Shown here: piece after piece, positions 44,872 through 54,266 of the stretch
Position numbering within the stretch: position 1 is the first letter of the stretch
Layout of the letters: every line of letters begins with the position of its first letter
Source of the DNA: GCA-2712985 sp964515905
GTDB lineage: Bacteria; Pseudomonadota; Alphaproteobacteria; UBA7887
NCBI GenBank assembly: GCA_964515905.1
Contig: CAZEWK010000089.1
Span: 62,001-126,000 of the forward strand
Length of the DNA stretch: 64,000 nt
Direction: 5' to 3'
Notes under the pieces: model-generated
What the model was told of the DNA's origin: nothing
The model's database searches: none
Seen by the model: the letters and a program-made list of their open reading frames with translations, nothing else
Position numbers and translations under genes: made by a program

Positions 44872-45429
44872 TTACGGCATCCCTAAAATCAAGGTGTCGA
44901 GAAGGACTGCAACTAGAATACCAATAGTAACGACTAGCGCTGTCTTCCCAAGACTGAGCTCTAAAACGAGGCGCGTAATAAAAAAATCATATGATAACAA
45001 TAGGACAAGAAGTAACACAGGAAGCAATTCGCCGATAAAACCTCCCAATACTTTACTAATGAAGGTCATAACCACAACCAAGCCCCATTGCGGTACCGCC
45101 ATCCAATTTAACGAGATAATATAGCTAGCATAACAGCGGCCTCGATCTAAAACGCGAGTTAAAATCAACATGACTAGGGGAAACACTACCCAGCCAAGCG
45201 CATAGCGCAGCAGATATAATATAGTAGAGGACGTCTGGTCATTTTCTAAGGTCGAAGCATGCAAAAAACTAAGAACTATAAAGAGAGGTAAGGCAACCAA
45301 CGCAGCAACAAAGGACCTCCAAAAACCATCAATGGTATGATTTAAGTGATTTAAGCCATCTCGTTCGAACTGAATAAGCCTCAGCGCCCCTGTTAAGGAC
45401 GTTTTAATTTCATCACTTAAAGGGGTCAC
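44872..45429 (-). CDS. Conserved membrane protein, Yip1-like
   Basis: A 185-residue protein with about five hydrophobic segments after a 35-residue polar N-terminus. It overlaps the dapE stop by 4 nt on the same strand, implying co-transcription. Similar unnamed proteins accompany dapE and truA in other alphaproteobacteria, from memory. The function is unknown; the general look (YASYIISLNWMAVPQWG, then repeated helices) recalls Yip1-domain proteins. Confidence 0.65.
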   Translation of the reverse strand: MTPLSDEIKTSLTGALRLIQFERDGLNHLNHTIDGFWRSFVAALVALPLFIVLSFLHASTLENDQTSSTILYLLRYALGWVVFPLVMLILTRVLDRGRCYASYIISLNWMAVPQWGLVVVMTFISKVLGGFIGELLPVLLLVLLLSYDFFITRLVLELSLGKTALVVTIGILVAVLLDTLILGMP

Positions 45430-46598
45430 TGGCTATCTTTCAGAAAATATCGCTCTAGAATGGCTAAATAAACCTTAGATAATAAGCTTAAATCAGAGGT
45501 TGCAACACATTCGTCAACCTTATGCATGGTATGACCAACTAGTCCAAACTCCACAACCGGACACATATCCTTTATGAACCGCGCATCTGAAGTTCCTCCA
45601 GAAGTCGAAAGAACAGGCGTGCGACCCGTAACATCATAAATCCCCTTACTCACCAAATCACTTAATCTACCGGGAGGAGTTAGAAATGCTTCCCCTGAGA
45701 TATTAACTTCCAGGTCAAAGTCACTTGTGTGAGCAGTACATAACGCATGAATTTGATCCCTGAGACCAGTGCCATTGTGAAGATCATTAAAACGTATATT
45801 GATGTGAGCACTAGCCGTGGCCGGGACAACATTAGTCGCTTTATTGCCAACATCTATACTAGTAATCTCCAAGTTAGATGGCGGAAAATGGTCGGTTCCC
45901 GTGTCAAGAGACCACTTCTCAAAAGCAGCGAGCAATCGAACCAATTGATGAATCGCGCTTGGTTCAGTGCCTGGATAGGCAACATGGCCCTGCATGCCTT
46001 TGACTAATACCCGCGCATTTAAACTGCCGCGACGCCCAATCTTCACCATGTCACCGAGTTGTTTGGGATTCGTTGGCTCGCCCACGAGACAATCATCTAA
46101 AACTTCTCCCTTCTTCTTCAACCAATCGAGCACTTTTTTCGTGCCGTTAATTCCAGGGCCTTCTTCATCACCGGTGATTAACAAACTAATAGAGCCAGGG
46201 AATTCCTTTTTTCTGTTTTTAGTTTGTACAATGTACTGACAGCAAGCGCCGATAAACGAAGCTATGGCCCCTTTCATATCAACCGCACCCCGCCCGCAGA
46301 TTGAGCCGTCTTGGACCAACGCCTCAAATGGATCAAAGGACCAATTCTCAATATCCCCAGGGGGCACCACGTCTGTATGACCGGCATAACAAAAATTAGG
46401 CCTCCCTTCACCATATTTGGCGTATAAATTATTTACGATGCCGGTATCCGAATTTCCAAAAGGGAGACGGTGACATACGAAACCGATTTCACCCAATACT
46501 TGTTCAACAATATTGATCGCCCCAGCGTCTTCGGGGGTGACACTAGGACATTTGATAAGGGATCGAGTTAATTCCACAATGTCCGGTATTTTCTTCAT
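45426..46598 (-). CDS. dapE: Succinyl-diaminopimelate desuccinylase
   Basis: A 390-residue M20 metallopeptidase-family enzyme from MKKIPDIVEL; GGATGGAG upstream favours this ATG over one 12 codons earlier. Metal and catalytic residues are seen in YAGHTDVVPPGD (His, Asp), GRGAVDMKGAIASF (Asp), TGDEEGPGINGT (catalytic Glu) and the final GHTMHKVDE (His). The TSGGTSDARFI segment is typical of DapE rather than ArgE. It makes LL-diaminopimelate for lysine and peptidoglycan. Confidence 0.95.
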   Translation of the reverse strand: MKKIPDIVELTRSLIKCPSVTPEDAGAINIVEQVLGEIGFVCHRLPFGNSDTGIVNNLYAKYGEGRPNFCYAGHTDVVPPGDIENWSFDPFEALVQDGSICGRGAVDMKGAIASFIGACCQYIVQTKNRKKEFPGSISLLITGDEEGPGINGTKKVLDWLKKKGEVLDDCLVGEPTNPKQLGDMVKIGRRGSLNARVLVKGMQGHVAYPGTEPSAIHQLVRLLAAFEKWSLDTGTDHFPPSNLEITSIDVGNKATNVVPATASAHINIRFNDLHNGTGLRDQIHALCTAHTSDFDLEVNISGEAFLTPPGRLSDLVSKGIYDVTGRTPVLSTSGGTSDARFIKDMCPVVEFGLVGHTMHKVDECVATSDLSLLSKVYLAILERYFLKDSQ

Positions 46599-46715
46599 AC
46601 GTCTCCATCCTTTATAGTTCCGACTCACTGACACATGGGCAGCAACAGGTCAACCTAGCACTTTTTTAAGTTGCCACACTCAACTATGGTGGTTGGAAGT
46701 TTTTGGAGCATTTTC

Positions 46716-47087
46716 ATGACTTACTGGCTGATGAAATCGGAACCAAGCGCCTATTCCCGAAATGATCGGCTAAGGGATGGACCCACACACTGGGACGGCG
46801 AACGAAATTATCAAGTCTCAAACAATATAAAAATTGAAAAAAGAATTGCGGGCGAAATGGAAGTGAGCCGCGATTATTATCCCGACCATACGGATGATAG
46901 AAGTCGTTTTAGCATGGCCGACGTTAAGCCATGTATCACGGTGAAAAGTCCCGTCACACTAGCGGGAATGAAGGCGGAGCCAAAACTTTCTGATCTTGCT
47001 CTGGTCAAACAGTCCCGCCTGCCAGTACTACCTGTCTCTGTCGCTCATTGGAAGCTTTTCTGTCAGATGGCTGGTGGGAAAACCTAG
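46716..47087 (+). CDS. EVE-domain protein with an internal in-frame deletion
   Basis: A 123-residue product from MTYWLMKSEPSAYS. Both ends match the EVE (PUA-like) family: HWDGERNYQVSNN at the start and DVKPCITVKSPVTLAG...LALVKQSRLPVLPV at the end. Between NNIKI and EKRIAGEMEVSRDYYPD, about 15 residues that normally carry the GDxxFFYHSN core strand are missing without loss of frame. EVE proteins read modified bases in DNA or RNA; this one may not bind. It starts 117 bases from the divergent dapE. Confidence 0.72.
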   Translation: MTYWLMKSEPSAYSRNDRLRDGPTHWDGERNYQVSNNIKIEKRIAGEMEVSRDYYPDHTDDRSRFSMADVKPCITVKSPVTLAGMKAEPKLSDLALVKQSRLPVLPVSVAHWKLFCQMAGGKT

Positions 47088-47090
47088 TAA

Positions 47091-47426
47091 ATGGGTAGTG
47101 TGCTATGTCACATTTCGGAGATTGGTGATGGTGACGCAAAACTATTCGATAAAGTAGCCATTGATGGAAGGTATCATGAACTGTTTGTCGTCCGTAAAGG
47201 CAGGAACGTGTTTTGCTACGTTAACGACTGCCCTCATTTACATATTACACTAGATGTAATCCCTGGCCGCCTTATGAATAAAACTGAAGGTGTGATACAA
47301 TGCGCAAATCATGGGGCTAAATTCGAAATTGCAAGTGGACGATGCATCTGGGGACCATGTCGGGGCAAGACACTTCGCACCAAACCTGTAGAACTCATTA
47401 ATGGCATGGTAGTCCTAAAAAACTGA
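47091..47426 (+). CDS. Rieske [2Fe-2S] domain protein
   Basis: A 111-residue single-domain Rieske-type ferredoxin. Cluster ligands are visible as CPHLH (Cys and His near 48-50) and CANHGAKF (Cys and His near 77-80), followed by GRCIWGPCRGKTL. No signal peptide is seen, so it is cytoplasmic and may serve an oxygenase or reductase elsewhere. It starts three bases after the EVE gene and 76 bases before acs. Confidence 0.87.
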   Translation: MGSVLCHISEIGDGDAKLFDKVAIDGRYHELFVVRKGRNVFCYVNDCPHLHITLDVIPGRLMNKTEGVIQCANHGAKFEIASGRCIWGPCRGKTLRTKPVELINGMVVLKN

Positions 47427-47502
47427 GTAGCTAGACGGGAGTTCATAATAAAGCGGCATCCCATTAGAAGCCGTAAAACAAATATACTTGGAGGGACTGC
47501 AA

Positions 47503-49443
47503 ATGTCCGAAACGCTATTTTATCCCGTTCCTGATACAATTGCTAAGTCAGCGAATATTGATGAACGGACTTATAAAAGCTTATACGCCCAATCGGTGAG
47601 TGACCCTGAATCATTTTGGGCGGAACAAGCAAAGCGGCTTGATTGGATCCGACCCTGGGATAATGTCAAAAAAACAAGCTTTGATCGTAATAAGGTTTCC
47701 ATAAAATGGTTCGATGGGGCTGCACTAAACGTCAGCGCCAATTGCTTGGACCGACATGCTGCAAAAACACCTGATAGAGCCGCAATTATTTGGGAAGGGG
47801 ATGATCCTTCGGTTGATAAAACAATATCATATGCGGAATTAACAACACTGGTTTGTCAAATGGCAAACGTACTTAAGAAACATAACGTCAAAAAAGGGGA
47901 CAGAGTCACTATATATATGCCAATGGTACCAGAAGCCGCCATTGCTATGCTCGCTTGCACTCGTATTGGAGCGATCCATTCGGTTGTATTTGGTGGCTTC
48001 TCACCTGATTCGCTGGCTGATCGAATCATTGACTGCGAATCGACATTTTTGATTACTGCCGATGAAGGCATTAGAGGAGGACGTGCTATCCCCTTAAAAG
48101 AAAATGTCGATAAAGCCCTTCAACGCTGCCCTGAATGCAGAAACGTGCTAGTAATCCGAAGAACTGGGGGAAAAATTGGTTGGTCGGCTGATCGCGACCT
48201 CTGGTGGCACGAAGAGCAATCAAATGTTCCTGAGGAATGCAATCCAGAACCTATGGGCGCGGAGGATCCCCTGTTTATTCTTTATACATCTGGGTCGACG
48301 GGAAAACCCAAGGGTGTTTTGCACACAACTGGTGGCTATCTACTCCACGCATCTTTGACGCATCAACTAGTGTTTGATTATCGGCCAAATGATATCTACT
48401 GGTGCACGGCCGATGTTGGTTGGGTTACAGGGCACAGCTATATTATATATGGACCCTTAGCTAATGGTGCTACCACCCTAATGTTTGAAGGGGTGCCAAA
48501 TTATCCCGATGCCTCCCGTTTTTGGCAGGTATGTGATAAACATAAGGTCTCAATATTTTATACTGCACCAACTGCTATTCGCGCACTCATGAGAGAAGGG
48601 AATAGACCGGTCGAAAAGGCGGATCGTAGTAGCCTTCGCATTCTTGGTACAGTGGGTGAGCCTATCAACCCGGAAGCGTGGCTTTGGTACTACAATGTTG
48701 TTGGTGGCGGGCGCTGCCCCATTGTGGACACGTGGTGGCAGACTGAAACCGGAGGTATTTTGATCACTCCTCTCCCCGGAGCCACTGGGCTCAAACCTGG
48801 TTCCGCGACTCAACCATTTTTTGGAGTGCAACCGGTGATAGTTGACAATGATGGCAACATCCTCGAGGGAGCGTGCCAGGGGAACCTCTGCATTGCAGAC
48901 TCATGGCCTGGCCAAATGAGAACAGTGTATGGGGATCACGACCGATTTATACAAACGTATTTTTCCTCCTACAACAATTTATATTTCACCGGAGATGGCT
49001 GTAGACGTGACGAAGATGGTTACTATTGGATAACCGGGAGAGTTGATGATGTTATCAATGTTTCAGGTCACCGAATGGGAACCGCTGAGGTTGAAAGTGC
49101 CCTCGTCGCACACGAAAAGGTGGCAGAAGCAGCCGTCGTTGGGGCACCCCATGAAATTAAGGGGCAGGGTATATACGCCTATGTTACTCTTAATCTGGGA
49201 GAGGAACCATCGGACGCCTTGCGCCAAGAACTGACCCAATGGGTCCGGAAAGAGATTGGTCCCATAGCTTCTCCGGATTGGATCCAGTGGTCTCCCGGCT
49301 TACCAAAAACACGCTCGGGAAAGATCATGCGACGAATCTTGCGGAAGGTTGCAGCCAATGAACATAACAGCTTGGGCGATACTTCTACCTTGGCCGATCC
49401 ATCTGTTGTCGAAGATATAATAGAAAACCGTATGAACCGGTGA
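47503..49443 (+). CDS. acs: Acetyl-CoA synthetase
   Basis: A 646-residue ligase from ATG 47503, eight bases after GGAGGG; an upstream ATG at 47488 overlaps that site. Landmarks are KRLDWIRPWDNVKKTSF, FILYTSGSTGKPKG near 258, DTWWQTETGG near 411 and TRSGKIMRRILRKVA near 607 with the Lys that is regulated by acetylation in many bacteria. It converts acetate to acetyl-CoA. The secreted protein gene downstream overlaps its stop. Confidence 0.96.
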   Translation: MSETLFYPVPDTIAKSANIDERTYKSLYAQSVSDPESFWAEQAKRLDWIRPWDNVKKTSFDRNKVSIKWFDGAALNVSANCLDRHAAKTPDRAAIIWEGDDPSVDKTISYAELTTLVCQMANVLKKHNVKKGDRVTIYMPMVPEAAIAMLACTRIGAIHSVVFGGFSPDSLADRIIDCESTFLITADEGIRGGRAIPLKENVDKALQRCPECRNVLVIRRTGGKIGWSADRDLWWHEEQSNVPEECNPEPMGAEDPLFILYTSGSTGKPKGVLHTTGGYLLHASLTHQLVFDYRPNDIYWCTADVGWVTGHSYIIYGPLANGATTLMFEGVPNYPDASRFWQVCDKHKVSIFYTAPTAIRALMREGNRPVEKADRSSLRILGTVGEPINPEAWLWYYNVVGGGRCPIVDTWWQTETGGILITPLPGATGLKPGSATQPFFGVQPVIVDNDGNILEGACQGNLCIADSWPGQMRTVYGDHDRFIQTYFSSYNNLYFTGDGCRRDEDGYYWITGRVDDVINVSGHRMGTAEVESALVAHEKVAEAAVVGAPHEIKGQGIYAYVTLNLGEEPSDALRQELTQWVRKEIGPIASPDWIQWSPGLPKTRSGKIMRRILRKVAANEHNSLGDTSTLADPSVVEDIIENRMNR

Positions 49444-49811
49444 AATTTTCTCATCTCCTCAAAGTTCTTTCGCCATTTTTTTGGGCGATCGCGCTAGTAA
49501 CGTGGGGAGGGGAGTCTGTGGTTTCAGCAAACAATAGAGTGTGCATTGTCAACAAATATGAAGTGCCATGGGTGCACCCGGGACTGACTTTGTTTCTGAA
49601 CAATTCAGGAAACTCCTGCTTCGGTGATAGGATTGTCCTCCAAAAAGGTGAGTCCGGTTGTTTCAAAAATGACAAAGTCCCGATTGATGGATCCTGGCAT
49701 TTGTCAGGTCTGGACGCCACGACGGCCGAGTGCATCACCATATGTGCGATCACTGCCACTTACATCGAAATCCGTTATGGTAGTAGCGGAGCGTTGTCCT
49801 GTGTACAATAA
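49440..49811 (+). CDS. Small cysteine-rich secreted protein
   Basis: A 123-residue product starting at a GTG that overlaps the acs stop (GTGA). A signal peptide (KFSHLLKVLSPFFW..., cleavage near VSANN) is clear. The mature part of about 92 residues has six cysteines, enough for three disulfides, in VCIVN, NSCFGD, SGCFKN, AECITICAI and LSCVQ. I do not recognise a family. It may belong to the envelope or extracellular space. Confidence 0.55.
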   Translation: MKFSHLLKVLSPFFWAIALVTWGGESVVSANNRVCIVNKYEVPWVHPGLTLFLNNSGNSCFGDRIVLQKGESGCFKNDKVPIDGSWHLSGLDATTAECITICAITATYIEIRYGSSGALSCVQ

Positions 49812-49919
49812 TCCTAGGCAAACCGAAAAATAAAATTTTGTTCTTTGAGCTAGATCACACGACCCGTCACATATCCTTGCAACTTTCGATGTTTCCAATC
49901 TAGGCACGTTTAAACCATC

Positions 49920-51422
49920 ATGTCCAAAGCTCCCATGCTGCTTGCCATAGATCAAGGTACAACAAGCACACGTGCTATTGTGTTCACTACTGACAGCGAG
50001 ATCGTCTCTATGGCACAAGTAGAGCTGGCACAATACTATCCAGAAGAAGGCTGGGTCGAGTATGATCCTGAAGCAATATGGGATGCTACAGTACAAGTCT
50101 GTAAACAGGCTCTAGAAATTGCCGAATCACGTGGTGGAGAAGTAATTGGTATTGGTATTGCCAACCAACGAGAAACTACAGTGGTCTGGGAGAAGGAAAC
50201 TGGGAAACCAGTGTACAACGCCATAGTTTGGCAGGATCGCAGAACAATGTCGTTTTGCTCCACACTTAAACGAGCTGGTTTAGAAAAGGATATACGGGCA
50301 AAAACGGGATTATTACTGGATCCTTATTTTTCAGCGACCAAAATATCATGGATTCTTGACCAGATAGACCAAACCCGAGAAAAATCATCAACAGGCTCAT
50401 TGCTGTTTGGAACAATTGATACTTTCTTGATATGGCGTTTGACGCTCGGAAAAGTGCACGCAACCGATGCCACGAACGCTAGTCGGACAAGTCTATACAA
50501 CATTCATAACCGCCAGTGGGATGAAGACATGCTTACCCTGTTTAATATTCCTAACGCCTGCCTGCCAACTGTTCAGAACTCCTCAGCATATTATGGGGAT
50601 ACAGCGCCGCAGTTTTTGGGGTGCTCCATTCCAATCTTAGGTGTCGCAGGGGATCAACAAGCAGCTATGGTAGGTCAATGCTGCTTTTCAGTGGGTGCAA
50701 CAAAAAGCACGTACGGAACTGGCTGCTTCCTTTTAACCAACACTGGACAAAATCCAAGCCTTTCCTCCCATCGCCTTTTAACCACAATCGCTTATCAAAT
50801 TGCCGATCAGGCGACATATGCCATAGAGGGTTCAATTTTTGCTGCAGGAGCGGCAGTACAATGGCTTCGAGATGGCCTTAAAATCATCACGCGCGCTGAG
50901 GATACAGAAACCCTAGCTAGTCTTGTGGACGACACAGGTGGAGTGTACCTAGTGCCAGCATTTACCGGTCTAGGAGCGCCGTATTGGGACCCATCCGCGA
51001 GAGGTTTGCTTGTCGGTGTAACCCAGTCTACAGGACGAGCTGAAATTGCTCGTGCAGCCATAGAAGCATCTTGCTACCAAACGGCTGACTTAATGGATGC
51101 TCTAGCGGAAGATGGCATAGATGCGGTGACCATTCGGGTGGATGGTGGGATGGCGGCCAATAAATGGTTCTTACAGGATTTAGCAGATATTCTTGAAAGA
51201 CCCGTTGAACGGCCATACATTATGGAAACTACGGCTCTCGGTGCCGCGTATCTTGCAGGATTACAAGCTGGCATTTTTACGTCGCTCGACGACATTACGC
51301 GAGCTTGGCGGCGTCATTCCCTGTTTACCCCCAATCTCCCTATTTCAAAAAAAGAAGCTCGGTTGGCTGGATGGCAAGACGCGATGCGAAGAGCGTTAAA
51401 TACACAAGATAATGCCAACTAA
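49920..51422 (+). CDS. glpK: Glycerol kinase
   Basis: A 500-residue FGGY-family kinase. The N-terminal LAIDQGTTSTRAIVF phosphate loop, the substrate-specific GIGIANQRETTVVWE (glycerol contacts), ILGVAGDQQAAMVGQ near 239 and DGGMAANKWFLQ near 410 identify GlpK rather than other sugar kinases. It phosphorylates glycerol to glycerol-3-phosphate. No glpF or glpD is adjacent. The end of the gene overlaps the long form of the following frame, but that gene's real start is downstream. Confidence 0.96.
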   Translation: MSKAPMLLAIDQGTTSTRAIVFTTDSEIVSMAQVELAQYYPEEGWVEYDPEAIWDATVQVCKQALEIAESRGGEVIGIGIANQRETTVVWEKETGKPVYNAIVWQDRRTMSFCSTLKRAGLEKDIRAKTGLLLDPYFSATKISWILDQIDQTREKSSTGSLLFGTIDTFLIWRLTLGKVHATDATNASRTSLYNIHNRQWDEDMLTLFNIPNACLPTVQNSSAYYGDTAPQFLGCSIPILGVAGDQQAAMVGQCCFSVGATKSTYGTGCFLLTNTGQNPSLSSHRLLTTIAYQIADQATYAIEGSIFAAGAAVQWLRDGLKIITRAEDTETLASLVDDTGGVYLVPAFTGLGAPYWDPSARGLLVGVTQSTGRAEIARAAIEASCYQTADLMDALAEDGIDAVTIRVDGGMAANKWFLQDLADILERPVERPYIMETTALGAAYLAGLQAGIFTSLDDITRAWRRHSLFTPNLPISKKEARLAGWQDAMRRALNTQDNAN

Positions 51423-51462
51423 TAAAAAATATGATACGCAGCACCTAAAAAGAGGCAAAAAC

Positions 51463-52671
51463 ATGAAAGTTGCATCGGTCGAAACTCTCAGTTGTGATGC
51501 CGGTTGGCGGAACTACCACTTCGTTAAACTCGTAACTGACAGTGGAATTACGGGTTGGAGTGAGTATGATGAAGGATTCGGATCGCCTGGCGTTGGTACT
51601 GTGATTTCTAAATTATCAGAGCGAGTAGTTGGCCAACAAGTTGAAAACCACGAAAGCATATATGCTGATTTGTACTCCTGCACTCGACCAGGGGCCGGCG
51701 GTGTAGTTGGACAGGGACTAGGAGCGATAGAAAATGCTCTACTCGATGCCAAAGCAAAACATCTAGGTATTCCTTGCTATGGATTGCTCGGAGGAAAGAT
51801 CAGAGAGACCATTCGGGTTTACTGGTCACATTGCGCAACTTGGAGAATCCAAAAGCCTGAATTCTATCCTCCGGCCGTCCGCACCCTTGACGATGTCAAA
51901 GCACTTGGAAAAGAAGTGCAAGAAAAGGGTTTTACCGGGCTTAAAACCAATTGTTTTGTGTACGAAGATGATAACGTTGTACAAAGTTGGGCCCCTGGTT
52001 TTAGCAGGCCCTTCTTTCCCGAATTAACTGTGGACCGAAAGGTCCTACGCAACATTTCTGCACATTTAGAAGCTTTTCGAGATGGAGCGGGGCCAGAGAT
52101 GGATATCTTGCTTGACCTAAACTTCAACGCAAAAACGGAAGGTTATCTTAAAATATTAAGGGAAATATCTGAGCATGATATCTTTTGGGTGGAAATAGAT
52201 ATTCGAAACCCTAGAGCACTTGCCCATATTCGAAGCCAAAGTTCTCACCCAATCAGCTCCTGCGAAACACTCATTGGGTTGCGTGATTTTCTCCCTTACT
52301 TAAGGAAGGAAGCTGTAGACGTTGCGATAATTGACGCCGTATGGAACGGGGTATGGCAATCTATGAAAATTGCGGCAGCAGCAGAAGCACACGAGGTCAA
52401 CGTAGCTCCACACAATTTTTATGGACACTTGTGTACAATGATGAACGCACATTTTGCTGCTGCAGTCCCAAATTTGCGAATCATGGAAATTGACATCGAC
52501 CGGATCCCTTGGGACACAGAATTATTTACTAAAAAACCTAATATTCAAAATGGTCATCTAGTTTTGGACGATACACCTGGTTGGGGCACCGAACCCAATG
52601 AAGAAGCTCTACGAGCTCGTCCACCAAAAGATACTGCTGGGCTAGTAAACCTTACATACCACCGCCAATGA
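51463..52671 (+). CDS. Mandelate racemase/muconate lactonizing enzyme family protein
   Basis: A 402-residue enolase-superfamily protein; the ATG at 51463 follows AAAGAGG. Metal ligands are probable in LLDLNFN (Asp), FWVEIDI (Glu) and SSCETLIG (Glu); a base His is likely in VAPHNFYGHL. At the usual K-x-K place it reads LKTNCF, so the second base is replaced. The long insert about 140-190 and the EYDEGFGSPG start differ from the other two family members in this window. Substrate unknown. Confidence 0.85.
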   Translation: MKVASVETLSCDAGWRNYHFVKLVTDSGITGWSEYDEGFGSPGVGTVISKLSERVVGQQVENHESIYADLYSCTRPGAGGVVGQGLGAIENALLDAKAKHLGIPCYGLLGGKIRETIRVYWSHCATWRIQKPEFYPPAVRTLDDVKALGKEVQEKGFTGLKTNCFVYEDDNVVQSWAPGFSRPFFPELTVDRKVLRNISAHLEAFRDGAGPEMDILLDLNFNAKTEGYLKILREISEHDIFWVEIDIRNPRALAHIRSQSSHPISSCETLIGLRDFLPYLRKEAVDVAIIDAVWNGVWQSMKIAAAAEAHEVNVAPHNFYGHLCTMMNAHFAAAVPNLRIMEIDIDRIPWDTELFTKKPNIQNGHLVLDDTPGWGTEPNEEALRARPPKDTAGLVNLTYHRQ

Positions 52672-52704
52672 TCGACAAAACAATTAACAAAATATACCTA
52701 CCGG

Positions 52705-53235
52705 CTACGGTGAGGCAGTGTTTTTAGCTTCCTTTTCATGTAATATTTTCAGGGCTGGTTTGTTTGATAATGTCTGGAATACAACGCAGTAGCGCTCCGT
52801 TAGTTTTAAAAGCAGTGCAAGCTGTTCTTCTGTCGCTTCGGTTCTCAAGTTAAATGAAAGATCAATATTTTTGAAGCCAACACTAGCCTCACCGTCAACT
52901 CCCAGAGTCCCTCGCATATCGATTGTACCGGAAGCGTTGACCGACCCCCCCTGAATAGGAATTTCAAGTGCTGTAGCAACAGCTCGCAGCGTCACCCCCG
53001 CACACGCGCAAAGGGATTGCAATAGCATATCTCCCGAACATGCTTCCAGCCCCGTACCACCTGTCGCTGGATGCAGACCTGCCTCTATTGATGCAGTACC
53101 CGCTGTAACTGTGCAAATCAAACCTGAACTATCGATATCACCTTCCGCCACTAGCGTAATGAGCGCCTCTTTCGGAGATTGTTTATATCTCTCTTTGAAT
53201 GGAGTCTGAAGTTTTCTTAATTGGCTAGAATCCAT
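52705..53235 (-). CDS. OsmC family protein
   Basis: A 176-residue protein from MDSSQLRKL, with GGAGGGG upstream; the longer frame to 53313 overlaps recR. The OsmC/Ohr fold is supported by ETCSGDMLLQSLCACAGVTL, read here as CSGDMLLQSLCACAGVT, the first reactive Cys and the CACAG helix. OsmC-like proteins reduce organic peroxides, but the single-domain branch with this form is poorly characterised. It is probably transcribed with recR. Confidence 0.82.
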   Translation of the reverse strand: MDSSQLRKLQTPFKERYKQSPKEALITLVAEGDIDSSGLICTVTAGTASIEAGLHPATGGTGLEACSGDMLLQSLCACAGVTLRAVATALEIPIQGGSVNASGTIDMRGTLGVDGEASVGFKNIDLSFNLRTEATEEQLALLLKLTERYCVVFQTLSNKPALKILHEKEAKNTASP

Positions 53236-53309
53236 CTTAGCCCCTCCGTAATAAAAGAATCTCTGACAACAAACCCAGCCGTCACTGTCAAAAAAGGGTT
53301 TATCCAATA

Positions 53310-53903
53310 TCAAATTGGTCGTCTAGCTTGCAAGGCCGCACCAAGCGTTCCATCATCTAAGTAATCCAACTCGCCTCCGATTGGCACTCCATGAGCGAGC
53401 CTAGTAATAGCAACCCCCGAGTCTACAAGTTTATCGGTTAGATAGTGTGCAGTCGTTTGCCCTTCTACAGTAGCACTTAGGGCTAAAATAACTTCTGAAA
53501 CCAAACTATCACCTGCTCGGTTAAGCAGTTTAGGAATAGATAAATCATCCGGACCCGTCCCATCAAGTGGCGAAAGCACCCCACCTAGGACGTGGTATTG
53601 ACCTGAGAATACTCTAGCCCGCTCTAAAGCCCACAGACTGGCCACGTCTTCAACCACACAGAGCTGGCTGGGATCTCGTTTTTCACTAACACATAGAGAA
53701 CATGGATCAGTTGCATCTAAATTTCCGCAGTTTCCACAAACGGCAACAGCCTTGTCTGCATGCTGTAAGGCTACGATTAGCGGACGAAGCAATACGTCTC
53801 GCCTATCAAGCAAGGAAAGCACGACCCGCCGGCTGGACCTGGGACCCAATCCCGGCAAACGAGACAACATTTTAACTAATTGCTCTATTTCTGAGCCAGC
53901 CAT
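53310..53903 (-). CDS. recR: Recombination protein RecR
   Basis: A 197-residue protein. The N-terminal LSRLPGLGPRSSRRVVL helix-hairpin, the zinc finger CGNCGNLDATDPCSLC (about 57-72) and the Toprim segment LCVVEDVASLWALE then GGVLSPLDGTGPDDL are all diagnostic. RecR acts with RecO and RecF in loading RecA at gaps. It lies 42 bases after ybaB in the conserved dnaX-ybaB-recR order. Confidence 0.97.
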   Translation of the reverse strand: MAGSEIEQLVKMLSRLPGLGPRSSRRVVLSLLDRRDVLLRPLIVALQHADKAVAVCGNCGNLDATDPCSLCVSEKRDPSQLCVVEDVASLWALERARVFSGQYHVLGGVLSPLDGTGPDDLSIPKLLNRAGDSLVSEVILALSATVEGQTTAHYLTDKLVDSGVAITRLAHGVPIGGELDYLDDGTLGAALQARRPI

Positions 53904-53945
53904 GACAATATACTCTATACTCTTAAATGTTTTGGGACGAAAAAC

Positions 53946-54266
53946 TCAGAACAGTTTTAGTCCTGGTGGAAGCGGAAGCCCGCCAGTCATCGCCTTAACT
54001 TCTTCTTCAAACTGGTTCTCTGCACGACTTTTTGCATCGGCACACGCCGCTACGATCAGATCCTCTAGAACTTCAACCTCATTTGGGCTGACGACCTTTG
54101 GATCTATTGAGAGCCGTTTTAATTCCCCTTTACCATCTACCACTGCAGTGACCATGCCTCCCCCAGAAGACCCTTGAATTTCTGCATCATGCATTTGTTG
54201 TTGAAGCTCAGCCATTTTACTTTGCATTGCCTGAGCCTGCTTCATTAATTGGCCAAAATTTTTCAT
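53946..54266 (-). CDS. ybaB: YbaB/EbfC nucleoid-associated protein
   Basis: A 106-residue protein. The N-terminal helix MKQAQAMQSKMAELQQQM, then a Gly-rich strand GSSGGGMVTAVVDGKGELK and LEDLIVAACADAKSRAE, are the family features. It forms a dimer that binds DNA as a nucleoid protein. It overlaps the dnaX stop by 4 nt. Confidence 0.95.
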   Translation of the reverse strand: MKNFGQLMKQAQAMQSKMAELQQQMHDAEIQGSSGGGMVTAVVDGKGELKRLSIDPKVVSPNEVEVLEDLIVAACADAKSRAENQFEEEVKAMTGGLPLPPGLKLF

